From positions 1,922,001-1,986,000 of the forward strand of contig NZ_AP019547.1 of the NCBI RefSeq assembly GCF_013168275.1: DNA of 64,000 nucleotides, read 5' to 3'. Numbering within the stretch: position 1 is the first letter of the stretch; every line of letters begins with the position of its first letter. Positions 44,250-55,045 of the stretch are shown here, piece after piece. Position numbers and translations under genes: made by a program. This DNA comes from Candidatus Nitrotoga sp. AM1P. GTDB lineage: Bacteria; Pseudomonadota; Gammaproteobacteria; Burkholderiales; Gallionellaceae. The notes beneath the pieces are model-generated. The model was not told the origin of the DNA, made no database searches, and worked only from the letters and a program-made list of their open reading frames with translations.

Positions 44250-45014
44250 ATGGAGGCACGAAAAGTAAATATTGCCAATGGCTGGCTGTGGATAAAGCAG
44301 GGGTACTGGTTATTCAAAAAAAGCCCGGTACTGTGGGTGGTTCTAGCAACCGTCGGGGTAACCGGATTACTCGGCATTTCCACCATCCCGGTAATCGGCG
44401 ACCCCTTAGCCACACTACTATTCCCAGTGCTACTCGCTGGCTATATGTGTGGTTGCCATGCGCTGGAGCATGACAAAGAACTGGAGTTATCGCATTTGTT
44501 CGCTGGATTCCACAACAATACTTCGCAACTAGTCACATTAGGTGGTATTAGCTTGATTAGCCAAATGCTGATATTAGGCGTAATGATGCTCACCGGCGGC
44601 GCTACTCTAGTAAGTATTTTGATGAGCAGCAAAACAGCGAACAACCCGGAAATACTAGCACAAGCCGTTGCCGGCGCGGGCATTGCACTGACGTTGGGCA
44701 TGGCATTCTTCAGCCTGCTGCTGATGTCGATGCAGTTTGCTCCGATGCTGATAATCTTTGAGAAAATGTCGCCTATTGACGCGCTGAAAACCAGCCTGTC
44801 AGCCTGCCTACGTAACATCCTCCCCCTGTCCTTATATGGCGGAATGATGTTACTTTTCATGATGATTGCCACCATGCCATTGATGTTGGGCTGGCTGATT
44901 TTACTGCCCGTAATGATTAGCTCAATGTACGCTATCTATCGTAATTTATTTCCAACTCCAACAGAAATAGCCATGGCTCTTGAGGACGAAATAATTACAC
45001 GTGACCCATCTTAA
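44250..45014 (+). CDS. BPSS1780-type membrane protein
   Basis: A 254-aa integral membrane protein with about six helices. It begins M-E-A-R-K-V-N-I-A-N-G-W-x-W-I, typical of the BPSS1780 family of betaproteobacterial membrane proteins with unknown role. The ATG at 44250 has ACGAGG upstream; an earlier in-frame ATG lies within thrB. The family commonly follows thrB, so cotranscription is likely. Confidence 0.82.
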   Translation: MEARKVNIANGWLWIKQGYWLFKKSPVLWVVLATVGVTGLLGISTIPVIGDPLATLLFPVLLAGYMCGCHALEHDKELELSHLFAGFHNNTSQLVTLGGISLISQMLILGVMMLTGGATLVSILMSSKTANNPEILAQAVAGAGIALTLGMAFFSLLLMSMQFAPMLIIFEKMSPIDALKTSLSACLRNILPLSLYGGMMLLFMMIATMPLMLGWLILLPVMISSMYAIYRNLFPTPTEIAMALEDEIITRDPS

Positions 45015-45059
45015 ATACACTCAGCCTTTATTTTGGACTGTATCGAATGTTATATCGCC

Positions 45060-46289
45060 CTAGCTACGATAACTGGCATTAATCTTGACATAGTCATAAG
45101 AGAAATCGCAGGTCCATACTGTAGCCACTGCCGTGCCGCGATCTAGCGTGACCCGAATGGTAATGTCGCTTTGTTGCATGATGCGCTGTCCATCTTCTTC
45201 AATATAGCTGGCGGCGCGTCCACCATGTTCAGCTACCAGCACATCATCAAGATACAACTTAAGGCGATGCACGTCGAGATCCTGCACATCGGCATATCCG
45301 ATAGCAGCAAGGATCCGCCCAAGATTGGGATCAGAAGCGAAAAACGCAGTTTTAACCAAGGGGGAACGTGCCACGGCATAGGCAATTTTCTTGCACTCCG
45401 CCACGCTCTTGCCCCCTTCAATTTGGACAGTGATAAACTTGGTCGCACCCTCACCATCACGCACGATGGCCTGCGCCAGCAATATGGCAACCTCCGTGAC
45501 TGCCGCCTGCAACTGCGCGAACGCCGTGCTTTCCACATCAATGATTGCTTGTGCACCGCTCATGCCGGTGGCGATCACCATCAGTGCGTCATTAGTAGAT
45601 GTATCGCCATCCACGGTAATGCAATTAAACGAAGCATCACAGGCGTGAGCCGTCAACTGTTGCAACAGAGACCGGGCCACCGCCGCATCAGTGGCAATAT
45701 AGCCGAGCATGGTAGCCATGTTAGGATGGATCATGCCGGAGCCTTTAGCGATGCCGGTAATGGTGATAGTTACACCATCGAATACGATTTGTTTGGATAC
45801 CGCTTTAGCAACGATGTCCGTGGTCATAATGGCCTGCGCGGCATTAAACCAATTATCCTCGCGTAGTTCGGCTACGCAGGTTGGTAGTCCTGAGACCAGC
45901 CGCGATAGCGGCAACGCCTCCATGATCACACCAGTGGAGAAGGGCAGCACTTGCTCTGCCTCGCAATCCAGAAGAATAGCTACTTCAGCACAGGTAGCGC
46001 GAGCCGCAGCCAGCCCCTGTTCGCCGGTACCCGCATTAGCGTTACCCGTGTTAACCACAAGTGCGCGCACACTTTTGTTCGCAACCAGATGTTCGCGTGC
46101 CACAATAACCGGTGCGGCACAGAAACGATTTTGCGTGAATACCCCAGCCACCGTGGCTTGCGCAGTCAGGTGCATGAGCAACAAATCCTTACGCCCGGGT
46201 TTCTTGATGTTTGCTTCCGCTGTGCCCAGCAGCACACCTTTAACAGGCAGCAGAGCACTTGAAATAGGAGATTGCAGATTAACTGGCAT
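45060..46289 (-). CDS. argJ: bifunctional ornithine acetyltransferase/N-acetylglutamate synthase
   Basis: A 409-aa enzyme that recycles the acetyl group in the arginine pathway, moving it from N-acetylornithine to glutamate. The self-cleavage site A-T-M-L-G-Y near residue 190 has the catalytic Thr that becomes the N-terminus of the beta chain; D-G-D-T-S-T-N-D-A follows near 224. The C-terminal [21 protein letters not shown] is the usual ending. Whether it also makes acetylglutamate from acetyl-CoA cannot be read from sequence. Confidence 0.96.
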   Translation of the reverse strand: MPVNLQSPISSALLPVKGVLLGTAEANIKKPGRKDLLLMHLTAQATVAGVFTQNRFCAAPVIVAREHLVANKSVRALVVNTGNANAGTGEQGLAAARATCAEVAILLDCEAEQVLPFSTGVIMEALPLSRLVSGLPTCVAELREDNWFNAAQAIMTTDIVAKAVSKQIVFDGVTITITGIAKGSGMIHPNMATMLGYIATDAAVARSLLQQLTAHACDASFNCITVDGDTSTNDALMVIATGMSGAQAIIDVESTAFAQLQAAVTEVAILLAQAIVRDGEGATKFITVQIEGGKSVAECKKIAYAVARSPLVKTAFFASDPNLGRILAAIGYADVQDLDVHRLKLYLDDVLVAEHGGRAASYIEEDGQRIMQQSDITIRVTLDRGTAVATVWTCDFSYDYVKINASYRS

Positions 46290-46437
46290 GCCTGTAGCCC
46301 ATACATTTCATAAATTCGTACGATGAGTGCATGGCACTATTCACCCAGTAAAAATATGAATGAGCGGTGTGAATATTCATATAATGAGTTGAACAATATA
46401 TTGCATGGAAACATTTCCCAATTAAAACATTCAGTCG

Positions 46438-46935
46438 CTAGTAGCGACCACCTTGTTGGTAAATATAGTTGCTCATTTCTACGGATTGCATATTCATACG
46501 CCTCACAATGCCGTGCACATGACGCACGATACCGCGCATTACGTAATAAACGATAGCGGGATTTGTGCTGAGAAAAGACTCCAGACGGGAGCGGTCTAGT
46601 AATAGCATTTTGCTGTTTGTCTTGGCCACCACAGTAGCACTGATCTGTGCGGCACTTCCACCAACAAACGTGATGATACCAGCCAAATCACCGGGTTGTA
46701 ACAGATGCAAGGTCGCTTTTTCTCCATCAAGAGTGGCGGTCGCCTCAACCTCACCTGTAGCAAGGATCATAAGTGTATTTCTGAGCATGCTGTTACCAGG
46801 CTGGAGGAGATATTCACCCGCTTTGTATTCGTGCACCGTAATAATATTTGCCAATTCTTCAATCTCGGCATCTCGCAACTCTTCAGTCAGCGTGGAGTTA
46901 CGCAGGGTCTGCAAAATCAGGTCATCCATCATCAT
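46438..46935 (-). CDS. cyclic nucleotide-binding fold protein without HTH
   Basis: A 165-aa protein with one cNMP-binding beta-roll (about residues 25-145): I-T-V-H-E-Y-K-A-G-E-Y-L-L-Q-P-G and L-L-Q-P-G-D-L-A-G-I-I-T-F-V-G-G. The C-terminal helices end without a DNA-binding domain, so it is not a CRP/FNR regulator. The residues that bind the cyclic nucleotide phosphate in CRP (R-S/T) are not clearly present. It starts 27 bases after secA on the same strand. Role unknown; a sensor or regulatory subunit acting through protein contacts is possible. Confidence 0.75.
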   Translation of the reverse strand: MMMDDLILQTLRNSTLTEELRDAEIEELANIITVHEYKAGEYLLQPGNSMLRNTLMILATGEVEATATLDGEKATLHLLQPGDLAGIITFVGGSAAQISATVVAKTNSKMLLLDRSRLESFLSTNPAIVYYVMRGIVRHVHGIVRRMNMQSVEMSNYIYQQGGRY

Positions 46936-46962
46936 CGTGATCTCCCACCAATAATAACTACA

Positions 46963-49674
46963 TCAATTTAATTTGCCATGGCACTGCTTGTATTTTTTGC
47001 CAGAACCACAGGGACATGGATCATTGCGTCCGGCCTTTTTGTCAATGCGTACAAATGGTTTGTGCTCTGCCTCACCATCCTCCGTAGCCAAGGCCTCTTC
47101 GTAATCGGCATGATGATACTGCACATTTTCCGGAGCGTGAGGTGCTTCTACCGCTTCAATATCCTGTTCGTTGCGGATACGAACGTTTATCAGTATCCGT
47201 GTGACATCACGCTTGATCGAGTCAAGCATGCTCGAAAACAATTCAAATGCTTCACGCTTATACTCTTGCTTAGGATTCTTCTGCGCATAACCACGCAGGT
47301 GGATGCCCTGACGCAGATGATCTAACGCTGCCAAATGCTCACGCCAGTGGGTATCCACGCTTTGCAACATGATGATGCGCTCATATCCGTGCATCATTTC
47401 CGCATCAACTTGCTCCACTTTGGCTTGATACTGCTGCTGTGCAGCCTGCACTACACGGTCACGCAAGCCAGTTTCATCAATTTGTTTATTTTGTTCCAGC
47501 CATTGCGTAAGCGGTAGGGTCAATTGAAATTCAGCAGCCAGCACCTTTTCCAGTCCAGGAACATCCCACTGTTCTTCCATACTCTGCGGCACGATGTATT
47601 CACTAATGATGTCTTGCATTACCCCTTCGCGCATTGCATTGATCGTTTCGGAAATATCCACGCTCTCCAGCAACTCATTGCGCTGCTGATAGATTACCTT
47701 ACGTTGTTCATTAGCGACATCGTCGTATTCAAGAATCTGCTTGCGCATGTCAAAATTTCGCGCTTCGACCTTGCGTTGTGCATTCTCAATGGCGCGGGTG
47801 ACCCAAGAATGCTCAATCGCTTCACCTTCGGGCAGCTTGAAACGGTTCATAATGGCTGCCACACGGTCGGAGGCAAAAATCCGCAACAGCGGATCTTCCA
47901 GCGATAAATAAAAACGGCTGGAACCGGGGTCGCCCTGACGACCCGCGCGGCCACGCAATTGGTTATCCACACGACGCGATTCGTGGCGCTCGGTACCGAT
48001 GATATGTAAGCCACCGCTCTTTACAACTTGGTCATGTATCGGTTGCCATTCAGCACGCAACTGGGCGATGCGTTGATCACGCGTGGCATTATCCAAGCTC
48101 TCGTCCATGCGTAACCGTTCGATTGGCTTTTCCACATTGCCGCCCAACACAATGTCCGTGCCACGCCCGGCCATGTTGGTAGCGATCGTAATCATCTTTG
48201 GGCTTCCCGCTTGCGCTATGATCTCAGCTTCGCGCGCGTGTTGCTTGGCGTTTAAAACCTGGTGAGGCAGCTTTTCTTTTTCCAGTAATTGCGACAATAA
48301 TTCCGATGTTTCAATCGAAGTGGTGCCAACCAGCACTGGTTGGCTACGCTTGTAACAATCCTGAATATCCAAAATGGCTGCTCGATATTTCTCGCTTGTC
48401 GTAAGATAAACCTTGTCCATCATATCCTTGCGGATAGTGGGCCGGTGCGGCGGAATAATGACGGTTTCCAGATTGTAAATCTGCTGAAACTCAAACGCTT
48501 CGGTATCTGCCGTACCGGTCATGCCGGCCAATTTGCCATATAGACGGAAATAATTCTGGAAGGTAATAGAGGCTAGAGTTTGATTCTCCTTTTGGATAGT
48601 CACCCCTTCTTTGGCCTCTACCGCTTGGTGTAGGCCTTCGGACCAACGCCTTCCTGCCATCATACGACCAGTGAATTCATCTACAATAATTACTTCGTCG
48701 TCCTGCACTACATAATTCTGGTCGCGAAGATACAGCGCATGAGCACGCAACGCAGCATACAGATGATGAATCAGCATAATATTAGCTGGGTCATACAAGC
48801 TGCCCCCGATAGGCAATAGTCCTGCTTGACTCAGTAATTTTTCAGCATGTTCATGCCCGCTTTCCGTCAACAAAATCTGACGGTTTTTCTCATCAACACT
48901 GTAATCACCAAGTCCATTTTCCTCTTGCTGACGCACAAGCTGCGGCACTAATTTATCCATGCGGATATAGACATCCACATTGTCTTCAGACTGACCAGAA
49001 ATAATCAGTGGGGTGCGCGCTTCATCGATAAGAATGGAATCCACCTCATCCACGATGGCATAATTCAGCTTACGCTGGAAACGCTCACCCGCATGGGTAG
49101 CCATATTGTCGCGCAAGTAATCGAAACCAAATTCGTTGTTGGTGCCGTAGGTTATATCCGCATTGTAAGCAGCCAGCTTGTCGGTATGGTCCATCTGCGA
49201 CAGAATTACCCCCACTGACAATCCAAGGAAGCGATATAGCCGACCCATCCATTCAGCATCACGTGCCGCCAGATAATCGTTGACCGTCACCACATGCACG
49301 CCCTGACCTGAAAGCGCATTGAGATATGCCGGCAGGGTCGCCATCAAAGTTTTGCCCTCGCCGGTGCGCATTTCCGCAATTTTGCCATGGTGCAGTGCCA
49401 TGCCGCCGATCAGTTGTTCATCGAAGTGACGCATTTGCAGTACACGCTGTCCCGCTTCACGCACCACGGCGAATGCCTCGGGTAACAATGTATTCAACGC
49501 TTCGCCTTGAGCAATGCGCTGTTTGAAGACGTCAGTTTTAAGACACAGTGCCTCGTCTGAAAGCTTTCCCACCTCGGCCTCAAGAGCATTAATCATCGCG
49601 ACTGTCTGGCGATATTGTTTAAGGAGGCGATCATTACGACTGCCAAAAACACTTTTTAATAAAGTAGAAATCAT
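46963..49674 (-). CDS. secA: preprotein translocase ATPase
   Basis: A 903-aa motor that drives proteins through SecYEG. Visible: Walker A (M-R-T-G-E-G-K-T-L near residue 102), DEAD-like [11 protein letters not shown] near 206, the helicase motif [10 protein letters not shown] near 503, [10 protein letters not shown], and the C-terminal zinc motif [15 protein letters not shown] then Q-C-H. Length is normal for Betaproteobacteria. Preceded by a long non-coding region and followed by the cNMP-fold gene. Confidence 0.98.
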   Translation of the reverse strand: MISTLLKSVFGSRNDRLLKQYRQTVAMINALEAEVGKLSDEALCLKTDVFKQRIAQGEALNTLLPEAFAVVREAGQRVLQMRHFDEQLIGGMALHHGKIAEMRTGEGKTLMATLPAYLNALSGQGVHVVTVNDYLAARDAEWMGRLYRFLGLSVGVILSQMDHTDKLAAYNADITYGTNNEFGFDYLRDNMATHAGERFQRKLNYAIVDEVDSILIDEARTPLIISGQSEDNVDVYIRMDKLVPQLVRQQEENGLGDYSVDEKNRQILLTESGHEHAEKLLSQAGLLPIGGSLYDPANIMLIHHLYAALRAHALYLRDQNYVVQDDEVIIVDEFTGRMMAGRRWSEGLHQAVEAKEGVTIQKENQTLASITFQNYFRLYGKLAGMTGTADTEAFEFQQIYNLETVIIPPHRPTIRKDMMDKVYLTTSEKYRAAILDIQDCYKRSQPVLVGTTSIETSELLSQLLEKEKLPHQVLNAKQHAREAEIIAQAGSPKMITIATNMAGRGTDIVLGGNVEKPIERLRMDESLDNATRDQRIAQLRAEWQPIHDQVVKSGGLHIIGTERHESRRVDNQLRGRAGRQGDPGSSRFYLSLEDPLLRIFASDRVAAIMNRFKLPEGEAIEHSWVTRAIENAQRKVEARNFDMRKQILEYDDVANEQRKVIYQQRNELLESVDISETINAMREGVMQDIISEYIVPQSMEEQWDVPGLEKVLAAEFQLTLPLTQWLEQNKQIDETGLRDRVVQAAQQQYQAKVEQVDAEMMHGYERIIMLQSVDTHWREHLAALDHLRQGIHLRGYAQKNPKQEYKREAFELFSSMLDSIKRDVTRILINVRIRNEQDIEAVEAPHAPENVQYHHADYEEALATEDGEAEHKPFVRIDKKAGRNDPCPCGSGKKYKQCHGKLN

Positions 49675-50306
49675 TTTTTAATTTTTCTAGGTTTCAATTC
49701 TGAGATTTTAATTCTAAGTTTTAATGCTGGATTTAACTATTTAAGCTTTAATTTATTGTCAGTTACACCAAGCAAAAAGGGTGAAGTGCCACCTCACCCT
49801 TGTACAAAACCCAATGTTTATCAATTCTCAACGTTTCAAAAAAATGCTTGTATGCGACACTTTTGAATATCTCACTTCTAAAATCATGAGGAGAACCAAG
49901 CAAAGCAGTGCTGATCTATTCGCTTTAACAACTTCCCGTCCGGCACAGCGGACACCAGTAGATCTAACAATCTGTGCAAGCTGAAGATCATCATTTGCCA
50001 TGATCAATCTTTATTATATTAGCATTTAGCATAATGCTCTTGGTAATCTGAATACACTCCAAATATCTCGAACCGATGTCAACATTAAAAATGTTTCTCA
50101 GCATCAAAACTCTATTCACTGGAAGCGGAGCAGTTTCTTATTGAACATAACTCATCCTAACAGTGAAAATAATCCCGTCGAAATCAACTCTAAAAACAAC
50201 ACAAATGCCTGATGGTGCATTGTTACCGAGCAGCTGCTATGAGCTTTTACAAACCATGGAAATCAGAATAGTATCCATGCTTCCATTACTGAATTAACCT
50301 GATGTT
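49675..50306. other. long gap between secA and dciA, with stem-loop
   Basis: About 630 bases between divergent genes without a supported gene. AAGGGTGA (49777-49784) and TCACCCTT (49794-49801) form a perfect 8-bp stem; on the minus strand it is followed by TTTTT, so it resembles a terminator about 100 bases upstream of secA. It could stop a short unseen leader transcript. The only sizeable frame (49781-49984, 67 codons) has no ribosome binding site or family resemblance. Confidence 0.45.
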
Positions 50307-50729
50307 GTGTCAAATCGATTAAGTTCATATTTCAATGCCAGCCAAGAGTTACGTCAGCTATCAAATAAGGTAGACGAACTTCTCACATTGCAGCGGCATT
50401 ATGAACAGATCGCACCATCCTCTCTGGTACGCGTTAGCCATGTAATGCAAATCGACCAGCAAACTCTCGTTATTGCCGCAGATAATGGCACGGTGGCAGC
50501 AAAACTACGTCAACTTACCCCAGGATTTACCCATTTATTCCAAAACGGGGGCTACGAGATTACTGGAATTCAGATTAAGGTGCAAGTTGCCTTACCGATC
50601 AACACACGACCCCCTCGCCCTACCTCTCTCACCAGTATAGGACGTCAGCAGCTGGTTGACTTCGCCGTAAAATTGCAAGACTCACCTCTGAAAACCGCAT
50701 TGCAACGCTTGGCAAAAAATAAGAAGTAA
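50307..50729 (+). CDS. DciA/DUF721 family protein
   Basis: A 140-aa protein of the DUF721 family. DciA is the ancestral loader of the replicative helicase DnaB in bacteria lacking DnaC. The region L-V-R-V-S-H-V-M-Q-I-D-Q-Q-T-L-V-I-A-A-D-N, then A-K-L-R-Q-L-T-P and the conserved V-Q-V, fits the KH-like core, with a basic C-terminal tail. The start is GTG (50307) without a strong ribosome binding site. The secA neighbourhood is usual for this family in Betaproteobacteria. Confidence 0.78.
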   Translation: MSNRLSSYFNASQELRQLSNKVDELLTLQRHYEQIAPSSLVRVSHVMQIDQQTLVIAADNGTVAAKLRQLTPGFTHLFQNGGYEITGIQIKVQVALPINTRPPRPTSLTSIGRQQLVDFAVKLQDSPLKTALQRLAKNKK

Positions 50730-50944
50730 TGGCAAACAAACTTAACTCGGATAATGAGCAATTGTTTGGCTGTATTTTTACCCAAGAGCCCAGCACGGAC
50801 TCAAGTCGAAAGCTATGGCACAATATAATAGTGTGAGTAGATCGATTTCAGAACCCGACGATGTAGAAAACAATCGTAAGACTGGGAGACTTCTGTTTAC
50901 CTTTTAATTTCTGCTCATGAGCGGTTTCTTTGGAGTATGGTGGG

Positions 50945-51184
50945 ATGAGTCGCATATTAATCGTAATTGTTATCTTCATAGTCATCTACTTGCTGCTCAG
51001 GTATTACCGCAAGCAGATGCCAAAAAAAGATGTACTAGGTGAAGATACATCAAAGCACAGAGAAAATATGGTGCGTTGTGCGCACTGCGGTGTGCATCTG
51101 CCTAAAGGTGAGAGCATTATGGTCGATCACAAGCATTATTGCAGTGAGGTGCATCGCCGTGCACACATTGACGAACCTGAATAA
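50945..51184 (+). CDS. PP0621-like membrane zinc-ribbon protein
   Basis: A 79-aa protein with one N-terminal helix (I-L-I-V-I-V-I-F-I-V-I-Y-L-L-L) and a C-terminal four-ligand metal site, C-A-H-C-G-V-H-L-P then H-Y-C-S-x-x-H. This matches the PP0621 family, usually found directly ahead of pilS in Betaproteobacteria. The ATG at 50945 follows GGAG; an in-frame TTG lies 15 bases earlier. Function unknown. Confidence 0.78.
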   Translation: MSRILIVIVIFIVIYLLLRYYRKQMPKKDVLGEDTSKHRENMVRCAHCGVHLPKGESIMVDHKHYCSEVHRRAHIDEPE

Positions 51185-51207
51185 TCTCTAATACCAGATA
51201 AATTTTG

Positions 51208-52836
51208 ATGTGGGATAACCTACCCCTCTCCACGTGGCATCCATTGCGCCCGAGATCTTATTCTGCGCCCGCACCGGATGCCATGTGGCGCTCAATTTAC
51301 TTCTTCAATCTTTATCGCCTGACCCTGAGTGGACTATTTATCTTTCTGGTAAGCATTTTTGGTCACGCCCTGTCGTTAGGTTCAAGCGCTCCATCGCTGT
51401 TCTTTCGCACCAGTCTCCTATACGTCGTAATGACCTTGATTTCGCTTCTAACCATCAAGTTACGTCGGCCACGATTTAACTTGCAATTGGCATTTCAGGT
51501 AGGAACAGATATTGTTTGTATAACAGTTTTATCACACGCCAGCGGGGGCATACAAAGCGGTTTGGGCGTGTTGTTACTAGTATCTCTGACCGCTACAGGG
51601 TTGATCAGCCGTGGCAAGACCACTCTGTTTTTCGCGGCACTTGCCAGCATTGCAGTGTTGTTGCAACATTCTTACGCAGTGCTCACCCAGGATGCGGCGG
51701 TAGCCCAATATGTGCAGGCCGGATTACTAAGCACCGCTTATTTTGCCGTCGCCTGGCTGGCGCATACCATGGCCAAGTATGCCAGTGCCAGCGAAAATCT
51801 GGCCGCTCTGCGCGGTGTAGATCTGGCCAACATGGCAGAAACTAACAGACTGGTGATTCAGGATATGCCAGACGGCGTGCTGGTGGTGAATGAGAGCGGA
51901 ATGGTCAAGCAGTACAATCCTGGTGTGGAGCGTTTGCTTGGGTACACGTTTTCAAATACTGATAATGCCACGCTGAAAAGTTGCGCGCCCCTGCTGGCGG
52001 ATCGATTCGCCGTTTGGCGGCTGCATCAGGGGCGCGAACATGAAGTATTACGTTTGCCTATAACCAATCATCAGGTGCGTGTGCGTTTCCTGCCAGTAGA
52101 GCGCGATGGATTTTGGGGCGCGATAATTTTCCTTGAGGATATGCAACGCGTTCAGGCACAGGCTCAGCAGATCAAACTCGCAGCACTGGGACGATTGACC
52201 GCCAACATTGCCCATGAGGTACGCAACCCACTGTCGGCTATCAGCTACGCAACTGAACTACTGCAAGAAGAAAAGCACGATCCGGGGCAGACTCGTCTGT
52301 TTCAGATCATTATGGACAATGCCGCAAGGTTGAACCACATCGTGGAAGATGTCCTGCAGCTAAACCGACGCGACAGGGTGCAAAGTGAAGATTATAATTT
52401 AACAGAAAAACTGCCCCTCTATATTGAAGGGTTGCGTCATACCCAAGGCGTGTCGCAGGAGATATTTTTAATTAAGATTGCCCCTGCTTGCGTAATCAGA
52501 TTTGATCTTGGCCATCTCGATCAAGTATTGTGGAATTTATGCCGCAACGCTCTGCGTTATTGCAGCAAACTGACAGGCAGTGTACAACTAAGTGTATGGT
52601 GCTCCAATGATGGGAGGACGATACTGGAAATTCTGAACGATGGGCCTCCAGTTGCCCCCGAGACCGTTCAACAATTGTTCGAGCCTTTCTTTACCATGAC
52701 GGCCGGTGGTACCGGTTTAGGCCTGTATATTGCACGCGAATTGTGCGAGGCTAACGGCGCAACGCTTGAATATAGACAGCCCACAAAGGGCGGTGCCTGT
52801 TTCCGCATTGTGTTTGGGGATCAAAATGACCGTTGA
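51208..52836 (+). CDS. pilS: sensor histidine kinase of type IV pilus regulation
   Basis: A 542-aa membrane kinase with six N-terminal helices (about residues 30-190), a PAS domain near 215-310, the phospho-acceptor H336 in N-I-A-H-E-V-R-N-P-L-S, and an ATPase domain (N-A-L-R-Y near 450 and G-T-G-L-G-L-Y-I-A near 500). It senses pilin level in the membrane in Pseudomonas and controls PilR. Its end overlaps the pilR start by 11 bases. ATG 51208 is chosen over TTG 51205. No pilin genes are in the window. Confidence 0.9.
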   Translation: MWDNLPLSTWHPLRPRSYSAPAPDAMWRSIYFFNLYRLTLSGLFIFLVSIFGHALSLGSSAPSLFFRTSLLYVVMTLISLLTIKLRRPRFNLQLAFQVGTDIVCITVLSHASGGIQSGLGVLLLVSLTATGLISRGKTTLFFAALASIAVLLQHSYAVLTQDAAVAQYVQAGLLSTAYFAVAWLAHTMAKYASASENLAALRGVDLANMAETNRLVIQDMPDGVLVVNESGMVKQYNPGVERLLGYTFSNTDNATLKSCAPLLADRFAVWRLHQGREHEVLRLPITNHQVRVRFLPVERDGFWGAIIFLEDMQRVQAQAQQIKLAALGRLTANIAHEVRNPLSAISYATELLQEEKHDPGQTRLFQIIMDNAARLNHIVEDVLQLNRRDRVQSEDYNLTEKLPLYIEGLRHTQGVSQEIFLIKIAPACVIRFDLGHLDQVLWNLCRNALRYCSKLTGSVQLSVWCSNDGRTILEILNDGPPVAPETVQQLFEPFFTMTAGGTGLGLYIARELCEANGATLEYRQPTKGGACFRIVFGDQNDR

Positions 52837-54184
52837 TATACAGGCCAGCCCTGCGCGCGTCTTGGTGGTGGATGACGAGCCGGATATATTGGAGTTGATC
52901 GAGTTGGCGCTGCTACGCATGGGATTGCAGGTCGACCGCGCTAGTAATGTGCAAGAAGCTTTGCAACAATTAGATACTAAAACATATCAGCTATGTCTGA
53001 CAGATATGCGCCTGCCGGATGGAGAAGGACTGGAGGTGGTGCAATATATTATTGCTCGCAACATGCATGTGCCAGTCGCGGTAATTACCGCGCATGGCAA
53101 CATGGAAAATGCGATTTTTGCACTTAAGGCGGGCGCTTTCGATTACCTCCCCAAGCCAGTTGCGCTGACCCAGCTGCGCGCCTTGGTCAATGCTGTGCTA
53201 AAGCTGCCGCCACTGTCTGCCACCGTACGAAAAGGCGTGCGAACATTACTGGGACTTTCCCCGGCCATGGAAAAGGTGCGCGACCTGATCGATCGGGTGG
53301 CACGTAGCCAGGCACCGGTACATATCAGTGGCGAATCAGGTAGTGGAAAAGAACTGGCTGCGCGGCTGATCGTTGAAAAAAGCGCTCGACGCGACCAGCC
53401 TTTCATCACGGTAAACTGCGGTGCAATCCCGGAAACGCTTATGGAAAGCGAATTTTTCGGTTATCGCAAGGGCGCCTTCACTGGTGCGGAAAAAGATCGC
53501 GAGGGTTTATTTCAGGCTGCCAATGGCGGTACTTTATTCCTTGACGAGGTTGCCGATTTACCTCTCTCCATGCAGGTAAAATTGTTGCGGGTAATCCAGG
53601 AGAAAAAAGTGCGTAAGGTGGGCGCCACGCAAGAAGAGTCGGTGGATGTACGTATCATCAGCGCCACCCATAATGCGTTGGCGGAGCAAGTACAGCAGGG
53701 GAAATTCCGTCAGGATTTATATTACCGTCTGAATGTGATTACCCTGCTTATGCCACCGTTGCGCGCAATGCGCGATGACATTGCCGAGGTCGCCAACCAT
53801 TTTTTAGCTCGTTTGTGCGGTGATGCAAAGGTCGAATTAGCATCGTCAGCTTTGAAAGCACTTCAACAATACGATTTTCCGGGCAACGTGCGCGAATTGG
53901 AAAATATAATCGAACGGGCACTTGCATTATGTTCGGACGACATTATCATGCCAGCCGATTTGCAGCTTGCACCCACGGATTTTGCTGAAACGACCACCAA
54001 ACCAAGTGTAGCTGGCAAATATCCACTTACCGATTATCTGGATAGCGTCGAACGCGCAGCCATTCTAGAGGCGTTACAGCAAACCAATTTCAACCGCACA
54101 GCTGCGGCCAAGGTGCTGGGAGTGACTTTTCGCGCTTTGCGCTATCGTATGGATCGATTGGATATCACTGACAAGGATGAATAA
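52826..54184 (+). CDS. pilR: sigma-54-dependent response regulator
   Basis: A 452-aa NtrC-type activator. Receiver domain with phospho-acceptor D60 (L-C-L-T-D-M-R-L-P-D-G); AAA+ domain with Walker A G-E-S-G-S-G-K at 169-175 and the sigma-54 contact loop G-A-F-T-G-A at 216-221; C-terminal Fis-type helix-turn-helix near 427-447 (N-R-T-A-A-A-K-V-L-G-V-T). It activates pilA-type promoters when phosphorylated by PilS. The ATG at 52826 follows GGGGA; a longer in-frame start lies deep inside pilS. Confidence 0.92.
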   Translation: MTVDIQASPARVLVVDDEPDILELIELALLRMGLQVDRASNVQEALQQLDTKTYQLCLTDMRLPDGEGLEVVQYIIARNMHVPVAVITAHGNMENAIFALKAGAFDYLPKPVALTQLRALVNAVLKLPPLSATVRKGVRTLLGLSPAMEKVRDLIDRVARSQAPVHISGESGSGKELAARLIVEKSARRDQPFITVNCGAIPETLMESEFFGYRKGAFTGAEKDREGLFQAANGGTLFLDEVADLPLSMQVKLLRVIQEKKVRKVGATQEESVDVRIISATHNALAEQVQQGKFRQDLYYRLNVITLLMPPLRAMRDDIAEVANHFLARLCGDAKVELASSALKALQQYDFPGNVRELENIIERALALCSDDIIMPADLQLAPTDFAETTTKPSVAGKYPLTDYLDSVERAAILEALQQTNFNRTAAAKVLGVTFRALRYRMDRLDITDKDE

Positions 54185-54187
54185 TCA

Positions 54188-54751
54188 GTGAAAATTGGCA
54201 CAAATGGATGGGTCAGCGGTATACGCCGCCTTGCTTCGCCCAACTGTGATTTCCGTCCATCTGGCACCACCATAGACTTATTGGTTATTCACAATATCAG
54301 CCTGCCACCGGGTGAGTTCGGTGGCCAGGCGGTTGCACAGTTATTTACCAACATTCTTGATACGGATGCACACCCCTATTTTGCTCAACTCAAAGGGGTG
54401 AGAGTTTCTGCCCATTTTTTAATACAGCGCACGGGTGAAATTACCCAGTTCGTGCCTTGCAGCAAGCGCGCCTGGCATGCCGGTGCATCGATGTGGCGCG
54501 GACGCACGGCCTGCAATGATTTTTCCATAGGCATCGAATTAGAAGGCACAGACTTTCTGCCATTCAGCGATCAGCAGTATGCTGCACTAATCCGGCTGAC
54601 GCGAGTGCTCAAACGTGCCTATCCGATTCGTGAAATTGCAGGGCATTCAGATATTGCACCGGGACGGAAAACAGATCCTGGGCATGGATTTGACTGGCCG
54701 CGCTATCTTGAGAAGGATGGATTAAAAACAAGCCGAAAACAGAACATATAA
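54188..54751 (+). CDS. ampD: 1,6-anhydro-N-acetylmuramyl-L-alanine amidase
   Basis: A 187-aa zinc amidase of the cytosolic AmpD type, cutting the peptide from anhydro-MurNAc in cell-wall recycling. Zinc ligands H35, H153 and D163 lie in V-I-H-N-I-S, A-G-H-S-D-I-A-P-G-R-K-T-D-P-G. No signal peptide, as expected for AmpD. It starts with GTG three bases after the pilR stop codon. Works in the same recycling pathway as AmgK and MurU. Confidence 0.94.
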   Translation: MKIGTNGWVSGIRRLASPNCDFRPSGTTIDLLVIHNISLPPGEFGGQAVAQLFTNILDTDAHPYFAQLKGVRVSAHFLIQRTGEITQFVPCSKRAWHAGASMWRGRTACNDFSIGIELEGTDFLPFSDQQYAALIRLTRVLKRAYPIREIAGHSDIAPGRKTDPGHGFDWPRYLEKDGLKTSRKQNI

Positions 54752-54864
54752 ATATATTTATTCTTAATAGAAGCACGTTGTGCTGTTCTTGCTTTTTTAT
54801 ATTTGTTTGTTTTATTAAATAGATCGATTTATCGGGATAAAAAACTTGCATAATTTTTTTAATG

Positions 54865-54918
54865 TACTACAATCGTTTCTACTACATGTGCATCCATATA
54901 CGACATTGGTATACTACA
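54865..54918. promoter_or_regulatory. three TACTACA repeats upstream of nrdA
   Basis: TACTACA occurs at 54865-54871, 54880-54886 and 54912-54918. The last two are 32 bases apart (three helical turns), and the third sits in ACTACATATAGTGG, which loosely resembles an NrdR box. They lie 130-180 bases before the nrdA start. They may be regulator sites; the match to the NrdR consensus is poor. Confidence 0.3.
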
Positions 54919-55045
54919 TATAGTGGTTTTTTATTTTAGCCTGATCCCATTAAAAACTAATTCTTAGTGTTAAGTTAAAGCAACGATTATGTTAGGGTAG
55001 CTAACAAAATTTCTCGTATTAAAAATACTAATATTTAAGATATAT

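Noticed and set aside
49781..49984. 67-codon frame in the secA-dciA gap
   Set aside because: No start signal or family features; overlaps a stem-loop.
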